A model generated the notes under the pieces. That model saw nothing but the letters and a program-made list of their open reading frames with translations. It had not been told where the DNA came from and searched no databases. This document shows positions 1 to 11,487 of a DNA stretch of 64,000 bases, in pieces. The DNA comes from Amblyornis subalaris (taxonomy: Eukaryota; Chordata; Aves; Passeriformes; Ptilonorhynchidae). A program made the position numbers and the translations under genes. The stretch is taken from assembly GCA_018881555.1 (NCBI GenBank), contig JACAXG010000093.1, forward strand, positions 62,001 through 126,000, given 5' to 3'. How positions within the stretch are numbered: the first letter of the stretch is position 1; each line of letters starts with the position of its first letter.

Positions 1-3000
1 GTAACTAAATGGTTGATGTATGCCCATCATTTATCAGTGTTTTATGTCTTCTTCAAATAAATGTAAGGAAGATCAGCACACCACCAGGAGAATCTTCTAA
101 TTTACCACAATTAAAAGGTTTGCCAAATCTTAAGTAAGATTATAATCTGTTATTCTGTCGAGATACTCTTAAAGGAATAGCCTGTCACCTTATAAATATA
201 AATTACATCATGGAATACGTGCACTGAAGATGATGGGAATCCTACCATTGAACATGGTTTCACAGAGAACACCACTGCAGTGTAGCTTTGTCCTGCTGTC
301 CATCCAGTTCTGTCCTATTGTCTTTCTTGAAAAACAGCTCTGTAAATAATACTGATTTTCAGCAAGCTGGATGAATATGGAAGAAACACACAAGACAGTG
401 CAAGCACCACAGTCCTGAGTAATCCACTATTCTTCCAGCTCCCAGTGAAAGGACTCTGCTGTCCTTCAGCTCAGAACCACATTGGTCCTCTTCCTACCTG
501 CTCCTGAATTGGCTCCTAATGTCTGTCTATCAGCATATGTCAAAACATTCCCTCAAACAGCTCAAAAATGGAGTTTTCAAAATATTTCACAACCCAGACA
601 GGACAAAAGGTATTTGAACCTCACCAATCATCATTTCCTTTCTTGATAATTTGGGGAACTCTCCTATCACTCTGAAGTTGTGCATCATATGAAATGTTGT
701 GCTAACCCTTCAATTTTCTAAGGATTGCCTCTAGGATTTCTGAGAGTGGCTGGCAGAATTGCTGTCACATCTTTAACATCTGTCTTTACAAACTGTACCC
801 TTCAAAGAAAAACAATGTAAGATTCTCACCCAAGTTGTCCCCTGGTCCTCTCTGCTTTCAGTAATCTCTGACTATCTTTTTTCTTTATCTCGCTTGCACA
901 TTCAGGAAGAATTTTACTAACAAAACACTTCTCTGTGGCTCAGAGAGAATCAATAGTGCTTATAAGCACACTCTTTATTTATTGGCAACTTACTCCTGAA
1001 TTCCCCCATCCAGGCTATCAATAGGAAGGCAATCTCTTTAGAGCACTAATGACTTGCGGTAAGTATATACATCTGCTTAATACAAATAAGGGCAAACGAC
1101 TTCTCAGTGTTAGTTAGATAAAATAGAGCTTGCAAGAGCTTATCTCACTTAGAAAGAATAACTTGTGGCCTTCTTTCATTAAAAGGATAAACTATTAGAG
1201 TGGACACAACTAGGAAAAGAACAGCACTGGACGAACAAGAGAAGTGGGAGAGGTTTGGTGGGTGGACACTAAGTCTGACGTGATCTAAGAACCCAATGCT
1301 CTTAATATGAACAACAATCTAAGCCACCGATGGAAGAAAAGGGACAGGTAAATCAGGGTTCCCCCAGACAGAGGGAAAAAAAATCAAAGTCCCAAGAATT
1401 TCAGCAATACCAGTGGTCTGCTGGAAACTGCACCAACAATTCAATCCACCACAAACCGGCTCCTAGATTGACTGGGGAGGAAAAGCCCTTCATTTTGAAA
1501 ATGACATTAAGACAAAAAAAAGCTCCCACCCTGCCCACCATATCCTTGTTAAGAGTGCCAGTCAATATATACAACAGAGAGAACAAAACTAATGCTGATA
1601 ACTGCTTATCTTAAATCTCTCAGAAATTTCACCTGCAAAAATAGTTTCATTTCTTGCCCTAAAAATATATATACAATTATGTCCATGCTATTTTCTGTCA
1701 ATATTTACAGTAATGATTGGTGATTTTAACATCAGAAGCCTTCCTTAAAACTAATTTGTGTTTTCCACAGCTTCAAAAATTTGTGGCTTAAAATCCAAAG
1801 CAGACCAATTCAAACAGAGGCATTGAAAACTCCCTCACAATACCTTTAAAATCCCACTCTAGTCTTCAACGGGAATAAGTTCATTTGAAAGGATTTATAC
1901 ATATAGCTCAACCTCCAACCACGTAAGGAGATTAAGACCTTAGAGAGGCACAAGATTGCAATACATACTGACCCTTTTGGTTTTGTTCTTTCTAGAAAGC
2001 ACAAAAAGGCAGTCTCATCTATTTGCTTGGTAGGTGAAGTTAACCAGCTTCCCAGGAAGACATCTGTTAGAAACAGAAATTTTGAATTTCTTCACATTTC
2101 TGTTACACTGTTCTCAAGGTCACCCAGTTTCTCGTGTGCTACTCTAGACTATGGAGACTCTCAGCTTTACGCCATTAGCAGATTCCCACTTTTCGTGCCA
2201 AGGATCATAATGAAAAATATTAAATACAGCCTTTCCCAGAACATATATCATCCTGTGAAGATGTTTCAACAGAGATCATCTAGTCTAAAACTACTTTGTT
2301 TTCTAGTGACTACATAATTAGACCAAAATGCCTCTCATTTTTAAACACAAGGATCTCTTTTAGGCATGCTGTGAAGAAGCAGCATCCATACTGTCAGGAA
2401 CACAGGTAGATGGCATCATCACAGGGTCAGGACAAGGATTTTCCTGCTCTCTTGTCACTATTGCTCTAAGTAACTCCGTGCAGCAGTATCATTTCCCTTC
2501 CTCCTCCATTCATACTTCCGTCAGCAGCAGAATAACTCAGGAAGGGAAGCCTGCGTGGCAAGCTGCTCCAAGCTCTCACTTCTTGAATCATTCTGTTTTA
2601 CATGGACTTTGAAGTTGCACTTTGGAATAAGGTACAACACAGTGGGGGCTGCTTTCATGTACTGTGGCATCTGAATTCTCTGTAGTCATAAAATGAGACA
2701 GAAAGCACATGCATGTACACCCAATAAATCTGAACCAAAGAGAATTCTTATTCGTGACTTATTTTCTTCTAGTCCACAGCCTCTCAGATATTTTCATCTG
2801 CACAGAAGCTACAAGAAAAGGTACTTTGCCTGTACGCATAACCAAAAAAAGTATCAGCAGGTTAAACAAGTCTGAAGTTATTTGTACTATAGCATTTAAT
2901 TCTGGTCCATGTACTGCAATACTCCTCTCTTAGTATGCTGGAATGCATAGATCCCAGACGAATTTCACGTTACTGATTTAAGTTTTGTTTCTATGTCCTT

Positions 3001-3080
3001 TGTAAGAAATCTTACTGGTGTCAGGGGCAAAGCAAAACGGTCGTTAACTTTACACGCTGGGAATTCGTCCTTTGCCCTAC
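1..3080. other. Intergenic AT-rich DNA upstream of NKX6-2
   Basis: No coding region can be supported here. The open frames are all under 100 codons, share no recognisable domain and lack convincing splice signals. Base composition is AT-rich with few CpG, in sharp contrast to the CpG island that begins near 3080. In the human locus the gene next upstream of NKX6-2 is CFAP46, whose 3' end is some distance away; I find no CFAP46 exon here. A phrase near 2265-2295 faintly resembles the 3' region of CR1 but is too short to call. Confidence 0.6.
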
Positions 3081-5110
3081 CTGTAACTACGCCCGACGAG
3101 CGCGTCAGTGCCGCGGGGCTTACCACCCACGGCCCGGTACGGGCGGGTCACGGCTCCGGGACCGCGCAAGGACGGCGCTGGGGGACCCGAGCAAGACTCC
3201 CAGAGCCCCGGCATCGATGTCCATCCGAGCCCCTTTGCCCCGTCTCACCGCCACCCTGACAAATCGGGCACGGAGAAAAGCGGCAGGAGCGGGCAAGGCG
3301 CGGAGAACGGGATGGGGCGCGGTGGGCGGGGTGGACGGACCACTCGGGGCACCTGACCCGGCGCCCGCGGCCGCCAGGGGGCGTCGCCAGGCCGCGGAGG
3401 CCGCAGGAGGCCGGGCCGGCCCCGACGGGCGCGGGGCGGGGCGCGGCGGGGCCCGGCCAGGTGACCGGCGCTGCCAGGTGACCAGCGCTGTTCTCCTCCG
3501 CCCAAATGAACGTTCCGAAAGCGGCGACTCGAACAGTGCCGGTGCCGTGTCCGCCCGACGGGACGTGCTGCAGGGCTGCCGCAGTAATCCGGCAGAGCGC
3601 CCGCACCGGCCGTCACAAACGCCTCGAGCTGGTTTATATCTACCCAAGTAACTCCTCTGCCTCTAACTTCTGCTCGGCCACAGGAAGCACCGGGGGCAGC
3701 GAGCGCTCCAGCAGCCGCCGAGCAGCTGGTTCCTCGGGACGGAAGCCCCGACTTATTTTACCGACACCACCTGTCCGCTGCAAGAGCAGCGGCTGCCAGG
3801 CGTGTTTCCGGGCGCTGCGCCGGGCGCGGGGGACGAGCAGTCAGATGGCCGTGGCCTGCGCCGGGGCCAGGGCGCGCGTAGCGCACGGTGCAGTCGTCCC
3901 GAGGACTGCCCGGCCACTGCGATGTCTCCGAAGGGAACGAGCTCTGCACCCGGAACAGGGTTTGCTTAAGGTCTAGGGAATGCTTGGACCCGACAGCATC
4001 GGGGAGAGGGAGCGGCGGGGAGGAAAGGGGACTCGCAAGCAGGCCGAGAACGGGGAGCCAGAGACAGGGCAATGCCTGCCCGTGGTTTCCTCCTTTGGTG
4101 CCACATCTCATCGGAAGAGCAGACACAGAAGCAGGTTTATCACGCCACGGGGTCTGCAGAGATAAACCCCACATATTTACACCTGGAAAAACAGGGATAT
4201 GAGATTTCGGATAAGTCAATGAACAGGCCAAACACACCACTAATGTGCGACAAGTGTCACTGACGACAAACTGCCAACCGGGCTCCGAGCGCGGCTTTAG
4301 ACGGAGCGGGAGGCTTTGGCTCTGTCCCCGGGACCCATACGCCGCATGGGCGAGGGTCCCGAGGTAGGGGCCCCCGCAGCGCCACCGGCCACCGCAGTCC
4401 AGAGGCCGTCGGGGTGTCTGCGCGCTCCCGGCTGCGGCCGAAGCCGCGCGGGAGCGGGGCGGCGGCGAGACAGACACGGACACTCTCGGATGTCTCGGGG
4501 GAGCAGGCGGCCGGCCGGCCGGGCGGACACTGCGCTCAGCCACGGCCCTCCCCTACCGGCGGCACCGCAGCCCGGTGGCGAGCTTACCCGTCAGGGTGGA
4601 CGGGGGTCGGTCTCTTCCCGCCGCTGCGCGGATGGCGGAGGCCGCGCGCTTACCTTGTTCCATCGGTCCCGCGCAAGAAAGCGGCGTCCCGGAGGGGCCG
4701 CTCCTCGGTGAGAGGCAGCCGGCTGCCTGTGTCTGGACCAGCGCCAGATCCCCGGCCGGGCGGGGCGGGAGGCGTCCCTCCCGTTAGCCGAGCCCAACCG
4801 AGCCGCCCAGCTCCGCGGGGCCGGCATTCGGAGGCACAACATCTTCGGGACCGGCGGGCAGAGGCGTTGCCAGTCCTCAGCACCGCACCGGGGCGGGCAG
4901 GGCGGCGGGACGCGGGCAGACTCGGTGGTCTACGCCCCGTAGAGGCAAGGACTGGTCGCGCGCCGGCACCTGCCTGCCCGGGACGGGCGGTCCCCGATCC
5001 GCGGGTGAACCCGCGACTCTTCGGGAGGGTCGATCAGCCCCTCCGGCGGCCTCTTTCAGCAGCTTTCAATGCCGCCGTGATCCGGAGGCGGAGGGACCAG
5101 GTAGCATCGC
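3080..5110. other. CpG island, far upstream of NKX6-2
   Basis: A GC-rich, CpG-dense block of about 2 kb with sharp edges against AT-rich flanks. The part around 3960-4270 is less CpG-rich, so it may be two islands. Many overlapping open frames run through both strands, as expected from composition alone, and none matches a known protein. Two strong splice-donor-like GTAAGC sequences occur on the minus strand at 4653-4648 and 4587-4582. The block may be a distal promoter for a noncoding transcript or a Polycomb-type developmental CpG domain; such domains commonly surround homeobox genes. Confidence 0.75.
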
Positions 5111-5289
5111 CAGCCCCTTCCCAACACACTCAGGCGTCGCGGAAACGAGCCTGGACAGAGCTGATGAGGCTCTGCCGAGAAAGCCCGATACACCGTGACT
5201 GTTCCCTCCGCTGCTGCTGTTTGCAACAGACAGAGGGAAAAGCAATGAAGTCGTTTATTAAACCTTCCTTAGCGCAGCGTCGGTTTTAA

Positions 5290-5856
5290 TACCAAGTTTG
5301 TACGTTGAGCTGTTTACAAAGATGCGCAAAACAAGACGCACGGACTGTTACATCCCGTAACTCCAGCGACGGAAAACAAAAGATCACTGACGAGCCCGCA
5401 TAATTACTTCCCAAACATACATTGGCTTTTCGGTGTTGTCACAGGTTAAACGAAACCCTGTGCACCTGCAAACGATTCTGACGACAGACATAACCACATC
5501 CAAAGGACCACGCTTTTAATAATTGTTCTGATATGATCAAGTCGATTCGTGTTTACTTTGTGAACACTTGGAAAAGTTTTAGTTCCCCGCTTGTTGTGGT
5601 TAATGTTTTCTTTGGTTAACAATGTATCAAACGCGTAGGCGAAAGGAGTTGCAAGGCGGAGAACATGCTATAAGCCCAGTTTCCGGAATTATTTTCTGTA
5701 AAAACCTCAAATCCGAATTCTTCTTTTCTTGACAAATAATTATGCTTTCGATTAGGAATATCTGTGGTAATTTTATTTGTGCGAACGAGTTTGGTTGCGT
5801 GATGACGCAACAGCAGTTTTACTTCCTTTAAAGACCAGGGGCTATATCCCTCCGTT
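5290..5856. other. AT-rich noncoding stretch between two CpG islands
   Basis: No gene is visible. The stretch is AT-rich yet keeps scattered CpG and homeodomain-like TAAT cores, so it could hold a proximal enhancer of NKX6-2. That is inference from position and composition only. Confidence 0.4.
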
Positions 5857-5956
5857 GGGGGGGGGGGGGGGGGGGGGGGAAGGAAGGAAGGAAGGAAGGA
5901 AGGAAGGAAGGAAGGAAGGAAGGAAGGAAGGCAGGCAGGCAGGCAGGCAGGCAGGC
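5857..5956 (+). repeat. Compound microsatellite: G23, then (GGAA)n, then (CAGG)n
   Basis: A run of 23 G (5857-5879) is followed directly by about twelve GGAA/AAGG units (5880-5930) and about six CAGG units (to 5956). Bases 5857-5930 are purely purine on the + strand, a polypurine tract able in principle to form triplex or G-quadruplex structures. It sits roughly 0.5 kb upstream of the NKX6-2 core promoter. The length is likely polymorphic, and the exact G count may be an assembly estimate. Confidence 0.95.
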
Positions 5957-6099
5957 CTCTGAGAGGCCAGTGGGTTTCAGGATAGGCAACGAAGTCGAAC
6001 TAAACGGTTATTCCCAGGGCGTAAGATGATTTTTTACAACCGCTTTAAAAACGTTGGGCTCTAGCGCGCAGAAACGGCCCCTACGCAGCTGAAGAGGGA

Positions 6100-6927
6100 G
6101 CCGATTACCCGACAGAACAGCGATCGGGGAGGGCATTACCGCTCAGTTCTCCGGGGCAGCTCAGCTGCCGGGGCCCCGAGGTCGTTGCTCGATAAGGCGC
6201 CGGCGGCCTCTGCGCCGGGTCCCCGCCCGGCGGGAAGCGCCCGACGCGGCGAGTGGGAGGGCGCTGCCCGCTGTCTACCGACGGGGGGGGGGCTGACCGA
6301 CCCCGGCGGTGGGGCCGGGGGTCTCGTCGGGGGTCTCGTCGGGCGCAGCGCGGCCACGTGCAGCCCCGCGCGCTCCCACGGCTCGGCCCGGCCGTGACGT
6401 ATCGGGGTGGGGGCGCGCGCCGCCCGCCGATTGGGCGGCGGCGGCGGCGCGGGGCGGTGGCCGCCCAATGGGCGCGGGGCGCGCAGGTGCCCGCGCGGTT
6501 ATCTGCGCGCGGGGCGCGGCGCGGAGCGTCCCTGCGGCTGCCGGACACGCGGCCGGGCGACGCGCGGAGCTGCCGGTCCCGCATCCCCCTCCCGCTGGGT
6601 CGCTCGTGGAGCGCACTACCCGTAGTCCGCCGGGACGCGCCGCCGGTGGGGGCTCTTCCTCCCGGGACTCCCAGTCTGTTCTTTCGCCGGGCTGCCCCGG
6701 CTCGGCTTTCGCCGCTCTCCAGCCTGGACTTTGGTGGTGCGTGCCGCGGGAGCGGTCGGGGAAGCGCCGGGATTTTCCTGTTCTCAGCAAACTTCGGTAC
6801 TTGCTGTCCCTGAGATCCCGTGAGCGACGAAGAGCCGGTCCCGCCCGAGGCCGCGCTCCCGGCGAGGGGCCCCAGCGGAGCGGCCGCGGCGCGGTTGGGA
6901 AGGACCCGCGCTCGCTGATGCCCGCAG
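6100..6927 (+). promoter_or_regulatory. NKX6-2: NKX6-2 CpG-island promoter and 5'UTR
   Basis: A CpG-dense region directly upstream of the NKX6-2 coding start. Recognisable elements are an E-box CACGTG at 6355-6360, a CRE-like TGACGT at 6395-6400, an inverted CCAAT box (ATTGG) at 6430-6434 and a direct CCAAT box at 6465-6469, both embedded in GC boxes. No TATA box is seen, as expected for a CpG-island promoter. The transcription start is probably downstream of the CCAAT pair, around 6490-6560; that placement is inference. A short upstream ORF begins at 6918. Confidence 0.7.
6430..6469 (+). promoter_or_regulatory. Paired inverted CCAAT boxes (NF-Y type)
   Basis: ATTGG at 6430-6434 and CCAAT at 6465-6469 face each other with centres 35 bp apart, each flanked by GGGCGG/CCGCCC GC boxes. 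NF-Y binds CCAAT, often as spaced pairs close to the start site of TATA-less promoters. This supports a core promoter here. Confidence 0.5.
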
Positions 6928-6956
6928 ATGTTAGCGGTGGGACAGATGGATGCTAA
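6918..6956 (+). CDS. Upstream ORF overlapping the NKX6-2 start
   Basis: ATG at 6918 opens a 12-codon frame ([12 protein letters not shown]) ending at TAA 6954-6956. It is in a different frame from NKX6-2 and overlaps both candidate starts (6928 and 6946). Its start context is poor (C at -3, C at +4), so many ribosomes should pass it. If used, it would reduce NKX6-2 translation. It must lie in the 5'UTR provided transcription starts upstream of 6918, which is likely. Confidence 0.4.
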   Translation: MPADVSGGTDGC

Positions 6957-7342
6957 TCGCCAGAGCGCGTTCGTCCTCAGCAGTGCGCCGCTAGCCGCTC
7001 TGCACAACATGGCCGAGATGAAGACCTCCCTGTTCCCCTACGCCCTGCAGAATCCCTCCGGTTTCAAGGCGCCGGCCCTGGGTGGACTCAACACGCAGCT
7101 CCCCTTGGGGACACCGCACGGAATAAGCGACATTCTGGGGCGGCCCGTGGGCAGTGCGAGCAACCTTTTGGGGGGGCTGCCCCGTATCAACGGGCTGGCG
7201 GCATCGGCCGGGATGTACTTCAGTCCCGCTGCCGTCTCCCGCTACCCGAAGCCGCTGGCGGAGCTGCCGGGACGGCCGCCCATTTTCTGGCCAGGAGTGG
7301 TGCAAGGCTCTCCCTGGAGAGACCCCCGGCTCGCCTGTCCCG
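6928..7342 (+). CDS. NKX6-2: NKX6-2 coding exon 1 (N-terminal repressor region)
   Basis: This exon encodes residues 1-138 plus one base of codon 139. It carries the conserved [13 protein letters not shown] segment (residues 28-40), the TN/eh1-like motif [12 protein letters not shown] (62-73), which in NKX6 proteins recruits Groucho/TLE corepressors, and the conserved [10 protein letters not shown] stretch (115-124) before the homeodomain. The donor is CCCG|GTAAGT at 7343. The start at 6928 gives [12 protein letters not shown], matching the N-terminus style of NKX6-1. Mammalian NKX6-2 is usually annotated from the second ATG, here 6946, which would give 272 residues. Neither ATG has a purine at -3; the second has G at +4. 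Confidence 0.93.
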
Positions 7343-8475
<1,133 letters not shown>

Positions 8476-8724
8476 GTTTGGTTCCAGAACAGACGGACCA
8501 AGTGGCGGAAGAGACACGCGGCGGAAATGGCCTCGGCGAAAAAGAAGCACGACTCGGAGACGGAGAAGCTGAAGGAGAGCTCAGACAATGAGGACGATGA
8601 CGAATACAACAAACCCCTGGACCCCAACTCAGACGACGAAAAAATCACGAGGCTATTGAAAAAGCACAAATCCACGAACCTGTCCCTCGTCAGCCCCTGC
8701 AGCACCAGTTCGGATACATTGTGA
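8476..8724 (+). CDS. NKX6-2: NKX6-2 coding exon 3 (recognition helix, acidic tail)
   Basis: The acceptor AG is at 8474-8475, and the exon opens with [15 protein letters not shown] (residues 197-211). It includes the invariant homeodomain W48, F49, N51 and R53 (residues 198, 199, 201, 203). Then come a lysine-rich linker, an acidic patch (DNEDDDE, 233-239) and the NKX6-family block [20 protein letters not shown] (240-259). The stop is TGA at 8722-8724. The last residues (STSSDTL) differ from the glycine-rich end of mammalian NKX6-2, an ordinary divergence. Confidence 0.96.
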   Translation, partial: VWFQNRRTKWRKRHAAEMASAKKKHDSETEKLKESSDNEDDDEYNKPLDPNSDDEKITRLLKKHKSTNLSLVSPCSTSSDTL

Positions 8725-9280
8725 GGGCGCGGGGCCGATGGCCACACTGGGCAGCGTGGCGAGGGTGAGTGTAACCGGGTGTTTGAAGTGGTGTGTTGTA
8801 CAGCCTGAGATGTATGTGAAATGTATATATTTTTTACAGAATAAGTTATGAAATTATTTTCTTTCTCATCGATGTAAATTTCAGAGAAATTTTTCCAACT
8901 TTTTGGGTTTTATGTCCCTTTAAGGTTTTCCACTCTTTCCTTTAGCCTTCCTGTTTGTTTCCTGCTCCTAACAATCAGGTTTTGTTACGTTTTCTATGGG
9001 TCACAAGTCCGAGCTCAGCCACTTTGTATATAGTAAATTTCAGATTTTGTGATGTATATTTCTAGTGCAAAAACGGCAGTTTTCTTTCACTCCCTCCCTC
9101 AGTGTTTTGGCGGTTTCATTTCTCCTGCCTCCGGATTTTATGCTTAATAATACCAAAAAAAGAAACCAATGCCCCAAAAAAGCACGAGAGGAAAATGGAC
9201 ACTTGATTTTACATTATAATGTCCCCACACGTGCTGGAAAGACTTTGTATAAATCAATAAATTATTTAACAACCTTCTTT
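8725..9280 (+). other. NKX6-2: NKX6-2 3'UTR
   Basis: AT-rich sequence after the stop codon with several T-rich tracts, consistent with a 3'UTR of about 550 nt. It ends just after the poly(A) signal at 9256. The exact cleavage site cannot be read from sequence. Confidence 0.75.
9256..9261 (+). terminator. NKX6-2: NKX6-2 poly(A) signal AATAAA
   Basis: A canonical AATAAA about 530 nt after the stop, followed by a T-rich downstream element near 9276-9284. It is the first canonical signal after the coding region on this strand. Confidence 0.8.
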
Positions 9281-9289
9281 TTTAGCGAG

Positions 9290-11110
9290 TTTCTTCCCGC
9301 ATTTCTGTGCCAGGGGCAGGGGACGCCGGAGCTCCTGCAGGATGCCCGCAGCCGGGTGCCCGGCGCTGCTCCGCAGGGGAAAAGGAGCCGCTGCGGCCGG
9401 GAGCCGGCGGGCTGAGCCGGGAGAGGCCCGGCCCCTGTGCCACCGCCGGGGGCTGCGGTCACTGCCGCATGGGAAACCCGCGCAATGGGACTCCCCGACA
9501 GCCGCGGAGAGGGGAGAGGGCCGGCGGGGCTGAACGTGCAGCTCGAAAGGCCGCGTGCAGGGCCGGAATCGCTGGTCCCCGGCCCCAACAGCGTTTTGTC
9601 GGCTTTGGGCGGGGGGTGATAGGGTCCGCGCCGGAGAGCGGAGGTAGGGGCCGCGACACATCCCATTGCGCTGCCCGGGTACCGGCCTTTGCAAAAACCC
9701 GAGGGCGAAGTCGTTGAGATCCGCGGCGGCGGCCTGCGAGCTCCGCCACCCTCCCGCGCCTTCCCCCCGGCTTCCGAGACACGCTTCGGCCCAACACCTG
9801 CGGGCGCACCCCTGCCCGAACCGGGCCCCGCGTGATTCCGCGACCGCCGAGGCGCTCCCAGCCCCTCGAGACTCCGCGTTTCTCCCCTTGGCACACGCGA
9901 GGCCCGGTGGCTGTGAGCCGCTCGCGTTGTTAAGGTGCTTTTTTTGCCGCCTTTTTATTTTTTAAATGAACGAGAGGTTCTCTTCTTCCCGTGTCTAAGC
10001 TATGGCTCTGCAGTCCGAGCAAAAGCAGCGGCAGCACGGCGGATGGCCCTGCTGCCCCTGCCTGGCAGCCAGCGTCCGGGGTGGGACCCAGTGCTTCCCG
10101 CACCGCAGCCCTCCCGTTTCTGCATCCACCTTCCGCAGCGCTGGGCCGAGCGGGCGCGTCCCGGCTCCCCGCACCGCCGAGGGACGCGGCCGGGCCGCCC
10201 CTTTCCGCCCTCTCGGGGCCGGGGCCGCGGCTCCGCACGGCGCCATCACCCACCGCGCAAATTGCGCATACGTCGAGGCACAATATGCGCCCACGTCGGT
10301 GCGGTCCCGCTGCAGAAATGCGCCCGGAGCAGCGGGGCCTGGACCGGTCCCGCCTCCGGCTCCGTTTGGCGGCTGCCGCTGCGCTCCGCACCCCTCGGGC
10401 GGCCGGGGCCTCTTCCCGAGGAGCCCCGCCGGCGTCTCGGTGCCGCCGCTCGCTGTGACTGATGTCCCCTCGCTCTTGCCGGGGCAGCTCCGCGTCCCGG
10501 GGAGGGCGGGCAGTCCCGCAGGTCCCTACTCGCTGAACGGGGCCGCGCTCGGCTATGCCGCGGTTACAGCGAGAGTAAATCGAGTTTGGGGACCAGCCTT
10601 CGCCCGACTGTGAGCACACTGAAACTGGGCGCTAAGACCAACCGGTGTCTGGGGTCCTGAGGGGAAAGGTCTGGATAAAAACACCTGCGCTCGACGCTAA
10701 CCCATCTGCCCCTTTCCACAGTTCTTAAACGAAATGGGGTCGGAGGGGGCACCGCGTTACGGGAGAAGGTGGCTCCGAGGCACCGCAGGACCGACAGCCC
10801 GGGCACACGGCCCCAGGCAGAGCCTGGGGAGAGGCGGGGGCTGACAGAACCCGTGCCCATACTGGCCCAGAACCTGTAGCTCCTTGGCTGTCCCGAGACT
10901 GCAGCGGGGTGTCCGCTGGGATCGGCCTGGCCCGGCGCACCCCGCACGATCGGATTCGCATGCGGGGCTGTTGAAATGCGAAAGTTGCGTTTTATGAATT
11001 TCTGAGGGTACAATTCGGGGCCTTCTCAGCAGCTCACCCCGGCAGGTCACCGGTGCACCCCCGGGGGGTGGGGGTTCGGGCCTACAGCGAGTTCACCTGT
11101 ACGTGAGGCT
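9290..11110. other. CpG island between the convergent genes
   Basis: A CpG-dense block of about 1.8 kb starting immediately after the NKX6-2 poly(A) region and ending before the INPP5A 3' end. No open frame in it resembles a known protein; frames are long on both strands, as composition predicts. It may be part of a Polycomb-marked NKX6-2 domain, or a promoter of an antisense or noncoding RNA. A 7-bp inverted repeat GCGCATA/TATGCGC lies at 10264-10290. Confidence 0.7.
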
Positions 11111-11464
11111 TCAGTCCCTGCTGGAAAAGGCTTCAGAGGATTTTTTCTGAAACTTGAGAGAATCACGAAGCAGTTTATGATGGCACATTTACTGAGCTGC
11201 TGAGGACTGGCATCTTGTGAACAGCTCGTAAAGCTGCATCACCTTCCTCACATCAGTGCTCCCATATCAACTCCTGAGTGCCTTTTCCTCGGTTTGTATT
11301 GTGTTGTGATTAACACAAGAACTGCATCCTACCATAGAGGTTTTCATGTGAAAAATAACCTTCTTAATTGGCAGGAGATTAAAAGGTATCTCCGTAAGAA
11401 ATGTGACCATTTAATAACTTTCCTGTAATCTCCAATGCCCAAATTAAAGGGGCAGACACAGCAA
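11111..11464. other. Short intergenic gap before the INPP5A 3' end
   Basis: About 350 bp of AT-rich sequence between the CpG block and the predicted INPP5A cleavage site. Nothing recognisable is present. Confidence 0.5.
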
Positions 11465-11481
11465 TGTTCACCATGATTAGT

Positions 11482-11487
11482 TTTATT
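11482..11487 (-). terminator. INPP5A: INPP5A distal poly(A) signal AATAAA
   Basis: AATAAA on the minus strand, followed downstream (11463-11451) by a GT-rich stretch reading TTGCTGTGTCTGC, a good downstream element. This favours it over the nearer signal at 12248. Confidence 0.6.

Noticed and set aside
2265..2295. Possible CR1 fragment (GAGATCATCTAGTCTAAAAC)
   Set aside because: Only about 20 bases resemble CR1 and no ATTCTRTG tail is present.
3120..3651. Long overlapping open frames on both strands in the CpG island, up to 175 codons
   Set aside because: Stop codons are rare in GC-rich DNA; frames overlap on both strands, show arginine/proline/glycine-rich translations and match no protein family.
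4414..5289. 291-codon frame on the + strand in the upstream CpG island
   Set aside because: Same composition effect: Arg/Pro/Ala-rich with no domain, no credible promoter or splice context, and competing frames in the same bases.
6105..7010. 301-codon frame on the - strand over the NKX6-2 promoter and start
   Set aside because: Lies opposite a real gene and promoter in CpG-rich sequence; no recognisable domain.
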